A stretch of DNA of 64,000 bases, from NCBI GenBank assembly GCA_011037195.1, contig JAAEAF010014918.1, positions 22,897 to 86,896 on the forward strand, given 5' to 3'. Positions 46,570 through 57,206 of this stretch are shown piece by piece. The stretch comes from Triatoma infestans. Its lineage: Eukaryota > Arthropoda > Insecta > Hemiptera > Reduviidae. Under the pieces are notes generated by a model that made no database searches, had not been told where the DNA came from, and saw only the letters and a list, made by a program, of their open reading frames with translations. The position numbers and the translations under genes are program-made. Positions within the stretch are counted from its first letter, which is position 1. Each line of letters begins with the position of its first letter.

Positions 46570-47690
46570 TTAATTTCTTTGAATGAAAAACAAAGAATGA
46601 ATATAATCTAAAAAGAAAATCAAAATCAAAACAATTAAAAGAGAGAGAGAGATACCTAAACAATTTAATGAAGATTATAAAGGATAAATTGTTGTATTTG
46701 TAAAGTAATACGAAGTGTTGTAGAAAAGAAGGTAAATAGAGAGAGAGATTAGCTTGTAGTTTAATTTGATTTTGATGCGGAAGAGTTAATGAAATTAAAT
46801 ATATCACTTTCTAGTGTAGGGCAACTTCCTCCCCATCAGCTTAATTACAACAATTCTCTAAACTAGAAGAGAGTTCTCAATAAAATATATTTGTAGAAAT
46901 AGATACAAACAACTTTTTTTTTAATTATTTAAAACCAATTTTTACTTCTTTTGTTTTTTTTTAAAAAAATTGTTAAATATTCTAATTTTAAAAATATCCT
47001 TTTAAAAATTCCTGTATAAGTTACACATCATCACAATAAAGCAGTAACTACGTGTAAGTCTGAAATTGTTAGAAATATCAACTGAATGTTGGAACGCTAA
47101 CAAAGTTATGACAGTTACATTTTATGGGTGAATTTATCAAAGTTACAGACTGGTAGATCTCCGTTAGTTTGACAATACGGCGATAAAGACCATACCAGAC
47201 AGGTATGTATAGTTCTTGTAAAGTCTGCGTTATAAGTGAATAATATTGTCAGCAAATTTGTTATTAGCAAAACTATCTCAAAAGATGATTTATATAACTT
47301 TTTATCTAGTTTAATTTTCTTTTTATCAAACTTATAAAAGATCTATTAAATATTTATAACTGCTTGAAGAATAATGCATCAAAATTAATAGATAAAATTT
47401 ATTTAAATAGATAAATAGATAAAAATAGATAAATTTAATAGATAAAATAGTGACGTAAAAAGATTTTGGATATTTGAAAATTTTTTGGCCTAAATATTAT
47501 ATCTTTTAATATGGGATAAATATGTACCGGAAATGTATTGATATGCGTTAATCAATCTTATAAAGTTAAGTAAAGAGGTTATATAAAGTGAAGAGCCATA
47601 ATTAATACATCTATTTAGGCGAATTTTCTATTCTTCCGCATGGATTTTTTTGTTTATGTGGATGAAAATCGCGTAATTAAGTCTGCTTTA
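46570..47690. other. No recognised gene
   Basis: AT-rich with short GA runs. ORFs lack domains. Confidence 0.5.
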
Positions 47691-47699
47691 TTGCCAGAA

Positions 47700-47935
47700 A
47701 ATAATTTTTTTTTTTTACCAGAAGTTAACAGAAAATATTATGATCGTACCAAAATTTGGAAATTGAATTTTTATTGGAAATATATATGTTTCTGAGACTC
47801 TCTAAATATCAACAAGAAGTTTTTAGGGTCTACTCAGGAATGTGTTTATATATGTGAACAAAATAACTCAAAAAAAAACGAATAATCGCAGCAACCACAA
47901 ACTTAGTATTTCTTTAAGTACCTACTATCGCCTAT
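47700..47935 (+). repeat. RepA-related fragment
   Basis: Head-like text ('gatcgtaccaaaatttgga', 'aaaataactcaaaaaaaaac', 'taatcgcagcaaccacaaac') runs into the mariner remnant. Confidence 0.4.
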
Positions 47936-48009
47936 TTAGCAAGTTAATTTCGGAAAGAAGTCAATTTTATGCGTTTGGTGGAACTTTAAACATGTTTTGC
48001 ATTTTGATC

Positions 48010-48400
48010 TTGTTCTCATTAGCGGCAAAGCTTTTGAATCGGAACTTTATACTGAACACTTGGATAAAGTTGAAGAAGTCTTAAAAGTAAGATAATCCTT
48101 TTTTTTAATTAACCTAATTAAAGCAAAATTATAACGTTCTCGCCCGCCCACCGTTTGTATTTGGTACAGATAAAATTAACAGAGTTGGAGGAAGTAAGCA
48201 ATGGTAAGCCCCCCACCCCATGTTGCATCTTCTGATTATAGTCTTTTCCGGTCTATGACTCATTCTCTAACAGGTAGGCACTTTGAAAATTATGAAGCTG
48301 TGCGATTAGGATGCGTCATAGTTTTTCCACCTCAAAACCAAAGAATTGGTATCGACACTAAAATGCCTTGCAGAAAGGTGAATGAAAGTGTTATATTTTT
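48010..48400 (+). pseudogene. Mariner transposase C-terminal remnant
   Basis: Fragments in shifting frames give GKAFESELYTEHLDKVEEVL, then (48201 on) PPPHVASSDYSLFRSMTHSL, TGRHFENYEAV and GIDTKMPCRKVNES. This matches the mariner order ...ELY.QQLD+..E.L, HPPYSPDLAPSDYHLFRSL, ...F...E.V, ...GI..LP.RW.K. The catalytic HDNARPH and PDLAPSD blocks are eroded. No TIRs are visible. The conserved 56 bp at 48272-48327 has an exact copy at 50227-50282. Confidence 0.75.
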
Positions 48401-48486
48401 AAGAATAAGATTGATTCAAAGGTTTTTTATATTTACTTTTAAATACTTTTCAACTGAGTTTATGCACAAAAAGTTTTGTAACAATC

Positions 48487-48722
48487 GAGTAGTAATAATA
48501 TCTACTAACCCTTCGGCGTTACGACCCATTATAGGTCTGAGCCCCTTACCATCTTACTCCACTCTTCTCTTTCTTTGCTGGGCCGGTGTTCGCCATCTTC
48601 CCACTCATGTTTTCCTCAATACTTCCTCTAAGACTTTCTACCGGTTTTGGAATCCTGCCTCCGGGCATCCATTCCATATTCCCCAGCCATCACAACTGCC
48701 CTTTTTTCTTACTACGGACACC
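48487..48722 (-). mobile_element. RTE-type LINE tail (antisense)
   Basis: The reverse complement gives a decayed ending that includes GAQTYNGS, a stop, RRRVSR, then a TATTATTACT-type tail at 48490-48505. It resembles the 'AQTHYGS-stop' endings of RTE-like ORFs. The plus-strand 179-codon ORF covering this piece and the mariner remnant is a chimera of two dead elements. Confidence 0.5.
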
Positions 48723-48775
48723 AGATCCTTGTTAATTTGACTGAGCATAGCATCGTTGTAGTATTACTGTTTTGC

Positions 48776-48905
48776 ATATTTTTTTTTTTCTCCAGGCGGC
48801 TAAGCACCTAGCTTCCAATGAACAGGCTGGGAGCACATACTACTTAATATTAATATTTTTCCAACAAATCGAAATTTAGCAATTATCCAAGGGCACGAAC
48901 TGGGG
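48776..48905 (-). repeat. SINE-like 3' fragment
   Basis: A T run followed by 'ccaggcggctaagcacctag' resembles the minus-strand SINE-B tail at 45094-45130. Confidence 0.35.
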
Positions 48906-49005
48906 ACCTCCTAGGTACAAATCAGTTAAGAATGGGAAATTCTGTTGGAAGTCAACAGAGAAATGGCAAAATCCATGAATCTGAAATATCAATTCCTGAA
49001 CATAT

Positions 49006-49180
49006 TTGTTGTGGTGGTTGGTTCCGCAGAGCTGGAAAGCTAAGAGTTAGTGTGAAACTAAGTCTCTGTACGAGTCTGTGTTGGCACACTGTCTGAAGAA
49101 CGCATCCTGAAGATGGGCGAACGCTCGAAACCGGTCGATGACCACAAAATGAAGCAGGCTACCACGGAAAATGTCTCTGA
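49006..49180 (+). mobile_element. PLE-B copy 2, 175 bp, 12-bp TSD
   Basis: Flanked by identical TCCTGAACATAT at 48994-49005 and 49181-49192. It begins with the 'ggttggttccgcagagctgg' start seen at 22129, then 'gtctctgtacgagtctgtg' and the hammerhead-like motif, and ends 'aggctaccacggaaaatg' + 'tctctga'. It is a single-unit copy without the inverted arm, far too small to encode protein. Confidence 0.8.
49103..49140 (+). ncRNA. Hammerhead-like motif of PLE-B copy 2
   Basis: CAUC (stem I), CUGAAGA, one extra U, stem II GGGC-GAAC-GCUC, GAAA, the palindromic ACCGGU with GUC, and GAUG (stem I partner). All core bases of the hammerhead consensus are present; the extra base after the CUGANGA box is atypical. 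Self-cleavage is inferred. Confidence 0.55.
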
Positions 49181-49329
49181 TCCTGAACATATACTTGATT
49201 TTCTTAAGTTATTCAGCGTTTTTCTCGAAAAAGGCTTCACAATCTTCAAATTATTATAGTATTTAATATTATAATGTACCTGTAATTATATAATGCATAC
49301 ATTGTATGTAAAGGTACTTTTAACGCTGC

Positions 49330-51155
49330 TTGGTGACCTAAAATAATGAAACAGCTCCGAAACTTTGACTGCCCAAGAAATCTGTTCAAACTGACAAGAT
49401 ACTATTTTAAAGATCGTAAAGCAACCATAATAACACATAATTACACCTGTGCAGTCAATGTACCAAAGGATGCTCCAAGGCTCATGCTGCTGACCAGGTT
49501 TGTGGAATATTTTGTATGATTCTCTTTTAAAACTGACACTTACATTTAACTGCTCTTCTATTGCTTTCGCCGTTGATTTTTTTATTGATGACAAGAGGAA
49601 AAAATACTTGGATGTACAGATGAGAGCTAATGAAACATTTCTATTGATAACAGACTGGGCAAGGGAGATAAAAATAAGTTTCAATAGAAAAAAATCCAAG
49701 GTGTTGCAAATTACTCGGAAGAGATCATTGAATGAGATATCAATTTATTTAAACGGAGAAAAATTGAAGTTGTTTCCGAACTGAAATATTTAGGAGTTAA
49801 AATAAATAAAAAATTTAACTGGGACAGTCATATTAAATATATCACGGATCGGGTAATGCAGATCATCAACAAACAGTCTATCAAGGACGGCGAAAGTGCA
49901 TTGGGGTTATTCTGTATAATATTCTGCATTAAAAATTATTTAGGACATGCATTTGGGCCTTTGCTCACTTATGCGATTCCTATTTGGATTAAAGATTTGA
50001 ATAAAAATAAAAACCTTATAAAGAATGAAAGGTGCTAATCTTATGGCTTTAGAATATTAAACGGTACAGAATAATACCGTATGAGGCTTCATATATAGCA
50101 GGCATAACCAATTTCAATTAAAGCAAGAGATTTATACGGTGCTAAAAGCGCATATCTCGAACATGAGTGATTTTCAAAACTTCGATTAGGATGTACCCCA
50201 TTCAGACTGGATGCACTTAACAATATAGGTAGGCACTTTGAAAATTATGAAGCTGTGCGATTAGGATGCGTCATAGTTTTTCAATTCAATTAAAAGTTTG
50301 GTGGAAACTAATGGCAATGCGAGTCTTGATATCTACACAGATGGTTCTAAAATAGATGGTAGCATAGGTTGCGCCTTCGTAGTCTACTTTGAGAACAATA
50401 AAATTCATGAACAAATATTCCGATTGGACAATAAGTGTTCCAATAATCAAGCCGAGACATTAGCAAGTGTTTGGAATGGATTCAAGACAACAGTTCAGGT
50501 TTCTCAAGGAATGACAGCCATATTACATTTGGCAGTTTAAGAAATTATAAAGTTCATTCCTCTCTAATTGAAAGTATCCGCAGAAAAATAGATGACCTCG
50601 AAGCAAAAGAAATAGGGATTGAATTTGAATGGATAAAAACACATGCTGGATTTTCATGAAATGAAGAAGCTGAAAGGTCTTGCTAAGGATATACAATTAA
50701 TACCGTCCAAACTTTCCAAAATCGTACATCAAAAGTGAACTAGAGAAAAGAAGCTTTGAAGAGAGGGAAATGAAGTGGCAAAATTCACAAAAAGGGATTT
50801 CACAAAGAAATTTATCGCGCACGTTCATATAAGACAGAAACTAAATCTAAAAATCAATTACCGGTTAACCCAAGTTATTAACAGGACATGGTCCAAGCAG
50901 ACACTGTCTTTATAGATTTCATATTATAGATTCACCTTATTGCCCGTGTGATCCCACAGGTACATCCATCCTATTCAGGATTTCACCCATCTAATATACA
51001 ACTGTACACTCTTAGAAAGCGCCAGAGCTAGGCTTATCAGCTGTATATTGAGAACTGGAAGGCGTTGGCCATTGCCAGGACACCAGTTGATCACAGAAGA
51101 ATTCATCGAGGAATTCATCAATTTTTTGAATAAATGGGACCTTGAAAAACTTTAA
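49330..51155 (+). mobile_element. I/R1-type LINE remnant: RT, RNase H and C-terminal end
   Basis: In shifting frames: LFKLTRYYFKDRKATI; KGCSKAHAADQVCG, a decayed QGS..GP..WN block continuing WNILYDSLLKL; CSSIAFAVDFF, where FADD has become FAVD; ISFNRKKSKVLQITRKRS; LKYLGVKINKKFNWDSHI; then RNase H from 50300 (DIYTDGSKIDGSIGCAFVVY, NNQAETLA, EWIKTHAGFS); and a C-terminal LLESARARLISCILRTGRRW near 51010-51065. The order RT, RNase H, knuckle region fits I/Outcast/R1-related LINEs. Stops, frameshifts, a lost RT aspartate and a 56-bp foreign insert (50227-50282) show it is dead. Confidence 0.8.
50227..50282 (+). repeat. Exact 56-bp copy of mariner sequence inside the LINE
   Basis: Identical in all 56 positions to 48272-48327, where it belongs to the mariner reading frame (RHFENYEAV). 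In the LINE it interrupts the segment between RT and RNase H. The word 'cgattaggatg' occurs both inside the copy and about 50 bp upstream in the LINE (near 50176), a possible microhomology. Confidence 0.9.
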
Positions 51156-51164
51156 ATTTTGAAC

Positions 51165-52750
51165 ATTTCTATTTTATCAATTTACTGTACTTTCTTGAAT
51201 TATTATCAGTTAATAATCATTTCCAAAAGTGTACATATTCATTAAGAATTTATTTTCACAACATATTTAAAAGATTTAAAATGAAACTTTTGTAATCTTA
51301 TTACAGGTAATATTAGTGGAGCTTGTAGACATATTGAAATAAAACAAAAACTGCATACATTTAGTTAACTATATATGTTCATTGTAAAGGTAATTATAAT
51401 ATAAAGAATAAATATTTAGTGTATCGGGAAACTGAATAAAAACTTATCTAAGAAAAGTGTAAGAAATAATCAGAGAAAAAGTTTCATTATGCGTAATTTT
51501 CTTTCGTCAGATGTGAAATAAAAAAAAAAATAAATAAACATTTAAAGTTGTAATTAAGTGGATAATGAATGTAAAGGTTTTTCTTTTTAATAGAAAAAGA
51601 ATTTTATTTCAAAGAAGACAATTTATCCTTTTTTTGTAATTTGTAAAAGTATTTAAACAAATAAAGGGTGTGAAAACACAGGAAAGAGGAATGCGGTTTG
51701 ATAAAGAGAGCAGACAACAGAGTAGATGAAGAAATACGGATAAAAGTACAAAGAAAATGAATTGAACAAAACAGAAGTGCAAAATGAATGTGTGTGTACT
51801 TGTTAGATTTTGGTTGAGTTCGGGTGAACTGTAATAATTGTGTGTATGTGTTTGTGTGTAGAACAGCCAGCAGAGTGCGGTCATGAGTGACCCACAAAGT
51901 GGGCAATGTGGGTCCTCCACTTCACCCATCCACTCTCTCTCATACATCCACTCTCTTTCTGTCCTGGCGCCGGCAATCCTTACCCATCATCACAGTATAT
52001 ATAAGAGGGATTGTGAGAGAATGGTTACTCTACCATTTAAGACGGGATAATTAGAAAGGAGGAATCCCGGATTAAACCGTTTGTGATCGGATAGGAAAGG
52101 ACATGGCGGTGAATGGAGCAAAGTGACCACCAGGAACAAAACCAACCACCATACTCCACCCGCCATTGCCCCCACCCCCTACAACATCCCATTAAAACGA
52201 GAACAAGAAGCGAAGCAAATACAAGGGCAAAGGGAATTATAAGTGACGGCAAGGTGGGAAGGGAATGGATGCGAGGAAGGAATTATTCCTGCTAGTGACA
52301 AGCTGCTTCTCTGTGTTGCAGGACTGGCATAATAATTATTGTAGAAGGGGCTCACCACAAAACTCCGTGTATTCCTCAATCGCGCGCTCTCTCTCACCGA
52401 ATTTATTGTCTTTATCTAGTCTACCTAATTTTATGTCTTACTATCCTCGTATGTACAGAATATATAAACCAAAGTCTGTGATTCTATATATCTTACTCCA
52501 CTATATTGTATTACGTTTAACATTTATTGTTAAATAACAGTAGTTAAGCATTAAGGACTTACAGATTATATCCTTATAGATTATATATAATAATAATACT
52601 GTATTATTACAGAATACATGAAGTACAAAAAGCAAACTACACAGAAGCATAAAAGCACATCTGGTTCAATGAAATTTATATACCATAAATTACCATAAAA
52701 GTATATGGTATTCAAAGAAATTTAATTACTTTTCAATATCACTATAATAT
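51165..52750. other. No recognised gene
   Basis: AT-rich to about 51880, then a less AT-rich 450-bp patch (51890-52340) open in several frames without any recognisable domain, then AT-rich again. Confidence 0.45.
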
Positions 52751-52760
52751 GCTTATAAAA

Positions 52761-52880
52761 TCAATTATACAACAGCTCTTCTCTTTTTTCATTAATTGGG
52801 TGCACCCAATATCGTCTATTTCTTCTGGTGCACTGTAGTGCTAGAAGAAGCAGGAGTTCCTCCTCATCAGAACTACTCAT
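52761..52880 (-). pseudogene. PIF/Harbinger-type protein, N-terminal 39 codons
   Basis: ATG at 52880-52878 opens MSSSDEEELLLLLALQCTRR followed by NRRYWVHPINEKREEL, then a stop at 52763-52761. An acidic MSSSDEE..LLLL start followed by RRYWVHPIN.KR is typical of Harbinger transposase (HARBI1-like) N-termini in insects. The rest of the nuclease (DDE) domain is absent. Family call rests on motif recognition only. Confidence 0.6.
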
Positions 52881-53072
52881 TTTCCCCCAAAAAATTTGCA
52901 AAACACTATACTAGTGCAAAACAATACTGCGATCCTGCTCTAGGGACAACAGAACACTAGATCGCTTACACAGATCTCACTTTGTGTGTGACGTAGTCAT
53001 ATCGCTGCCTGCCGCGACAGATCGCGCGGTCGCTGCCCGCCGCAACAGATCGCGTCCTGTGTGTCAAAGGCT
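52881..53072 (-). mobile_element. 5' end of a PIF/Harbinger element
   Basis: Upstream of the ATG on the minus strand lies a GC-rich subterminal region with the word GCCGC(G/A)ACAGATCGCG twice (53011-53027 and 53039-53054), each preceded by CGCTGCC. The element appears to start AGCCTTTGACACACAGG at 53072, next to TTA (53073-53075), the expected target. The opposite end was not found, so the copy is truncated. Confidence 0.5.
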
Positions 53073-53212
53073 TTAATTGGTTGTTTTGTAGCGCTACTGT
53101 GCAAGTTCAGATAAGAATGGAACGTAAACTCAGAATGGTGACTGGTTAGATTATTAACGTAAAGAATTATGTTGCAGCGAAGAAATCTCGATTTTGTTTT
53201 TAAATTAGATAT

Positions 53213-53290
53213 CGTAAACTCAAAACTTATACGAATTCCATTTATTCTCACAATTTCCATTTATTCTGCAAGTTTTCTTAAATGTTGGAA
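53213..53290 (+). repeat. 78-bp source of a local duplication
   Basis: 'cgtaaactcaaaactt' to 'cttaaatgttggaa' recurs at 53912-53989 with one visible mismatch, 699 bp away in the same orientation. The second copy lies inside the PLE-B insertion. Similarity extends weakly upstream to 53196. Confidence 0.9.
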
Positions 53291-53754
53291 TTTTCACTAA
53301 TCGACAGATCTCTTAACTCTACCTTATTGTGTGAATCCACACGTGAACTGATAGAGACAGGTAGAGTCTAAGATGGTCTCAGATCCAATAGTTTCAAATG
53401 TTAATAAATTAAATATTACAATAATTATATTAGCTTTCTTTTTTGGTGTGTAATTGCATTTATCCCATTTATGTTGGGTAGTCACTAATAATAGATAGCG
53501 CCTTAAAATAAATTCAATTTAATAAATTTAACCCAATTTTTTTTTTGTTTGGTCTATTTTTTTTTTTTCTTTATTGCAGTTATGTATTTATTTTTCTTTA
53601 ATATCAATTCGGCAGGCGGACAACTTTGACCATGCTTATGGATGTTATTACTTTTCTTTTTAGTTTTAATGATTAAAGATATAATTATGTAATTATTTAA
53701 ACAAAAATAAAGTTCATCTATGATCCCTAACATCTATCAAACTTATCTATAATT

Positions 53755-53990
53755 ATCAGAGACATTTTCCGTGGTAGCCTGCTTCGTTTTGTGGTCATCG
53801 ACCGGTTTCGGGCGTTCACCCATCTTCAGGATGCGTTTTTCAGACAGTGTGCCAACACAGACTCGTACAGAGACTTAGCTTCACACTAACTGAGGCGTGT
53901 TTTTAAATACTCGTAAACTCAAAACTTTTACGAATTCCATTTATTCTCACAATTTCCATTTATTCTGCAAGTTTTCTTAAATGTTGGAAG
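53755..53990 (-). mobile_element. PLE-B copy 3 with 5' extra sequence, 11-bp TSD
   Basis: Flanked by TATCTATAATT at 53744-53754 and 53991-54001. On the minus strand its 3' part is standard PLE-B ('gtctctgtacgagtctgtg', hammerhead-like motif, 'aggctaccacggaaaatgtc'). Its 5' part (53990-53897) is not PLE-B but a near-identical copy of 53213-53290. It lacks the 'ggttggttccgcag' start of copies 1 and 2. Confidence 0.8.
53796..53834 (-). ncRNA. Hammerhead-like motif of PLE-B copy 3
   Basis: The reverse complement has CATC, CTGAAGA, a stem II formed by GGGTGAACGCCC, GAAA, ACCGGTC and GATG. The U in stem II is compensated as a G-U pair, consistent with a conserved helix. Confidence 0.55.
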
Positions 53991-54757
53991 TATCTATAAT
54001 TCCCTAACAAAATACAATGGAATAAAAATTTCTATTTTTAGAAATGTAAACAATAGACAAAAAATAGAACAGAAAAAAAAAGAACAACAATATCGGACGG
54101 AGAAGAGTAAGAGTAGCCCATTGAATAAATGAGTGAGAGAGAATAGTATTATAGTCAGGGCGCGGTGTTGTGCAATGAATATTATTTCAAAATGACTAAA
54201 GGTTATGGCATATAATAAATAATAGAGCTAAAGGGGTACCTAATAATAATATATACTATCCCTCTTTAATAAATTAGTAAATGGGTTTGCCGGTAACGTT
54301 CTGAAACGTGGTGGGGGTGAGAGGGCTCGACCAGAAAGAGGAAGAGAGAAGCTGGTTGCATCCTCTCTTGGAAAGGAGGCAGTTTCAACTAACGTTCATA
54401 TAGCTGTTATCCCACAAGTTTATGTTAGTAATATCCCTACTGAATTTATTTACTTTTCATTTTATTTTGTATAGGTATACGTACTGTATTTTCTATTTAT
54501 TCATAGAAAATAAATATTAGTTTACCTTTTATATAATAAAATAGTTCTGGATACCTGAAAGAATCTCTAGCAAGTTTTTCATCTCATGCTACAGCGAAGA
54601 AAAAGTATCTTCTGAATAGTTAATTGGACATATCGATTCTATTAATTAAAAAAAAAAATCGGTTTAATTATCGTTGCTTCACTATTACAGAGTCATTTTT
54701 AGGGATATGTATTACAAGGAGACTATAAATAGAAAAAAAATTAAAAAACCTATGAAA

Positions 54758-54998
54758 AACCCATGAATGGGCCAAGGCTTGTCAGACGGCGATTTGTAGG
54801 GGGGAGGTGAGCTCGCCGAGGTTCCCTCGCCGTTTAGTTCCGGCCTTTGCTAACTTGATGCGCTACCAACTGTAGCTTCCTACTTTTTCTCACGATGCTG
54901 GGTCCAACACCGACTTTGCCCTCACGGGAATCGAATCCTGAATTTTCGCACCAAAGCCGATTGCGCTAGCCACTAGAGACTACACCAATGCGTGAGGG
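54758..54998 (-). repeat. tRNA-derived SINE, family A (minus strand)
   Basis: The reverse complement has box-A-like 'tctctagtggctagcgc' and box-B-like 'ggattcgattcccgt', then 'gcaaagtcggtgttggacc', 'agctacagttggtagcgc' and 'cgtctgacaagccttggccc', ending in a T-rich tail. It matches 18853-19100 over its length. Confidence 0.85.
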
Positions 54999-55679
54999 CC
55001 TAGAAATAGAATGTTTCGGTAGAGGGCCAAACAAGATAGTCAGTTGTAGACAATATTTTTATAGTAACTCAGCTCTTGGAGGAGAAACTTTTAATTGTAC
55101 TATACGTAGGATTAAGGAAAGTAGTGTAAATGAAGACCTAATGAGGGCTCTATAACTTCTTGGTGTTGAAGACTAAAAATGTTTATTATGTAAAAAAGAT
55201 TTCCGATTGCTAAAGGCCTCAAACAGAGCTAAGTTTCCTTTCAACAAACCTATTCAACATATATGTGGAACTAGTTTTCAAAAATTGGAAAAATGTACAC
55301 AGAGAACCCTGGAATAATAGATTAGTAGAAGAATGTCTATGCAATGCTGACGACAAAGAAGTATTTGCTTCGGCTGAATACCATCTTGAATTAGGATGAG
55401 GAGAAAGTTGATCGAATCATATTCTATCTGGGGGTTACAGGTTAAAAGATTGGAATTTAGTTTTTCCAGATTGATCTCTCTAAAGTGATTATAATCAAAA
55501 ATATCTTTTGAAGGGGAAATGTGACTGAGTGTCCTGAATTCCATTCTCTGTAATAAGGAAGTTAAGCTGGGAAAGTTTAGAGAAAAGAAAATTGTATTTT
55601 TCGATGAATATCGTGGACTAGTTTATAGTTAATTTGTATTTTGGGATATTATTGAAAACACTTTTGCACTGTTTACTTT

Positions 55680-55750
55680 CTGTTACTGATGCAAGGGGAA
55701 AGGATTACGATCGAGACACATTTTTATAAAAGTGGTGTGTGTGTGTGTTG

Positions 55751-55802
<52 letters not shown>

Positions 55803-56160
55803 TCTGCGTATCTCAAAAACGAAAAATCGCACAAAGTTCAAATTTGATTTTCAAATTCGAATAAATTTTCGATCAAGTAACCCGACAATAAGGTTTTGGT
55901 CCAATCTGTCAAACGGAAGTATTACTTTACTGAATGTTTTTATTTTATTTTATTTTATTTTTTTTTAATTTTCTCAAAAACGATCCAACGATTTTCTTTA
56001 AACCTGGTATCTCAGCTACAACAAAAAGAGTACACTGTTATTTGAAATATTTTTTATTCATTTTAAAAAATCGGGGAGAGTGGTGAAGTAAGGCATTTCT
56101 CTTAAGTACCATTTCCACACATATTATACGATCCTATCACCTACTATTAATTAAAGTAAG
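55680..56160 (+). repeat. RepA-related fragment with (GT)n
   Basis: The head text 'atctcaaaaacgaaaaatcg' / 'cacaaagttcaaatttg' follows a long (GT)n at 55734-55802. The module text 'acgatccaacgattttcttt' and 'ggcatttctcttaagtacc' follows. A 78-codon ORF here simply translates the GT repeat. Confidence 0.5.
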
Positions 56161-56279
56161 TAAGTTAAGTAATGCCTATCTTTTCAGATGGACTTAACGT
56201 CCAAATATCAAATTAGGTGTCGTGGACGGTGGCGGAAGCGCCTACTTTACTATTAACATTTTTGAAACCAATATAGCGG

Positions 56280-56700
56280 TAGTTTAAATTTAAACCTAAC
56301 TAAGAGCCCCCCCCCCAAATCCTCCCTAAAATCAATTTGTTTGGAAAAATATTTGTATTAAAAGTGATACATTTTTTATCCGTACAGTGAGCATATCTAG
56401 AATTCATTCTTGCAGAAAATCGTTGTAGACGTTTTCAAGAAAACTCAAAAAACCTTTTCAGTAAAGTCAAACTTACGGTTAATCGATTTTATTCAAATCT
56501 GAAATTCTATCAACGCTTCTAATGTATATTAATAATAGGTGGTAAAAACTATACATTGCATTGATGTGGCATTTTATAGGAAAACATAACACTAGTGCTC
56601 CCTCACAATTCCCGCCAAAAACACAAGCTTGAGCGTCCTGCAATTTTTCATTTTTGAATATTTTATCGGCTCACAGAGTCACCATTCGCTAGAACAATTG
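56280..56700 (-). repeat. RepA-related fragment (minus strand)
   Basis: The reverse complement carries module text ('gttttcctataaaatgcca', 'gattaaccgtaagtttgact', 'aaaatcgttg'-type words). It faces the fragment at 55680-56160 tail to tail. Confidence 0.4.
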
Positions 56701-56930
56701 TGTTCGTATTCAAAACCCTTAAAACATATGTATTTAAGGGTGAAAAACTTAATTTCCGAAAATTTGTCACTATGGCAACATAGGAATAAGAGAAACTAAT
56801 ATTGAAGACAGTTAAATTTTATAAGAATTTGTGATGTGATGGCAAGAAGAAAGAAGATATAATTTTTAAATAATAAATAAATCAAAAAATTATAACTAGT
56901 GGTTCCAGCCAGCCGCTATCTGCAGGTCAA

Positions 56931-57115
56931 GAACCGCGGCAAAACCCTTTCAAACAGGGGTCGATATACAGTCAAAAGAACCGCCGGCAAAACCCTTTCA
57001 AACAGGGGTCAATACACTGTCAAAAGAACCGCCGCTGGAAAACCCTTTCATACAAGGGTCAATGTACACCTGGCCTGTATTTCCTTCATACAAGGGTCAA
57101 TGTACACTCAAGAGG
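56931..57115 (+). repeat. 47-48 bp tandem repeat, four units
   Basis: Units start at 56931, 56978 and 57026, with a diverged fourth at 57070. Each holds 'aaaccctttca(a/t)aca(g/a)gggtca'-type text. The unit length changes (47, 48, 44), so the covering 96-codon ORF does not encode a regular protein repeat. Confidence 0.85.
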
Positions 57116-57206
57116 CCACCTGGCTACCATCTGTCGCCACCCCGGACCGACCTCCCCTAAGGTCAATATACTATGAGAGATGGTCTTAGTGTGGCACGTA
57201 CTTACA

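Noticed and set aside
48201..48740. 179-codon plus-strand ORF as a gene
   Set aside because: Its first ~65 codons are a mariner transposase remnant and the rest reads antisense through an RTE-type LINE tail, so it is a chance fusion.
49286..49699. 137-codon minus-strand ORF
   Set aside because: It is the reverse strand of the LINE reverse transcriptase remnant, which has recognisable RT blocks on the plus strand.
55732..55968. ORF with a long Val-Cys repeat
   Set aside because: It translates the (GT)n microsatellite and following RepA-like text.
56899..57189. ORF with apparent internal protein repeats
   Set aside because: The DNA units are 47, 48 and 44 bp, so the frame is not kept from unit to unit; the repeats are nucleotide-level.
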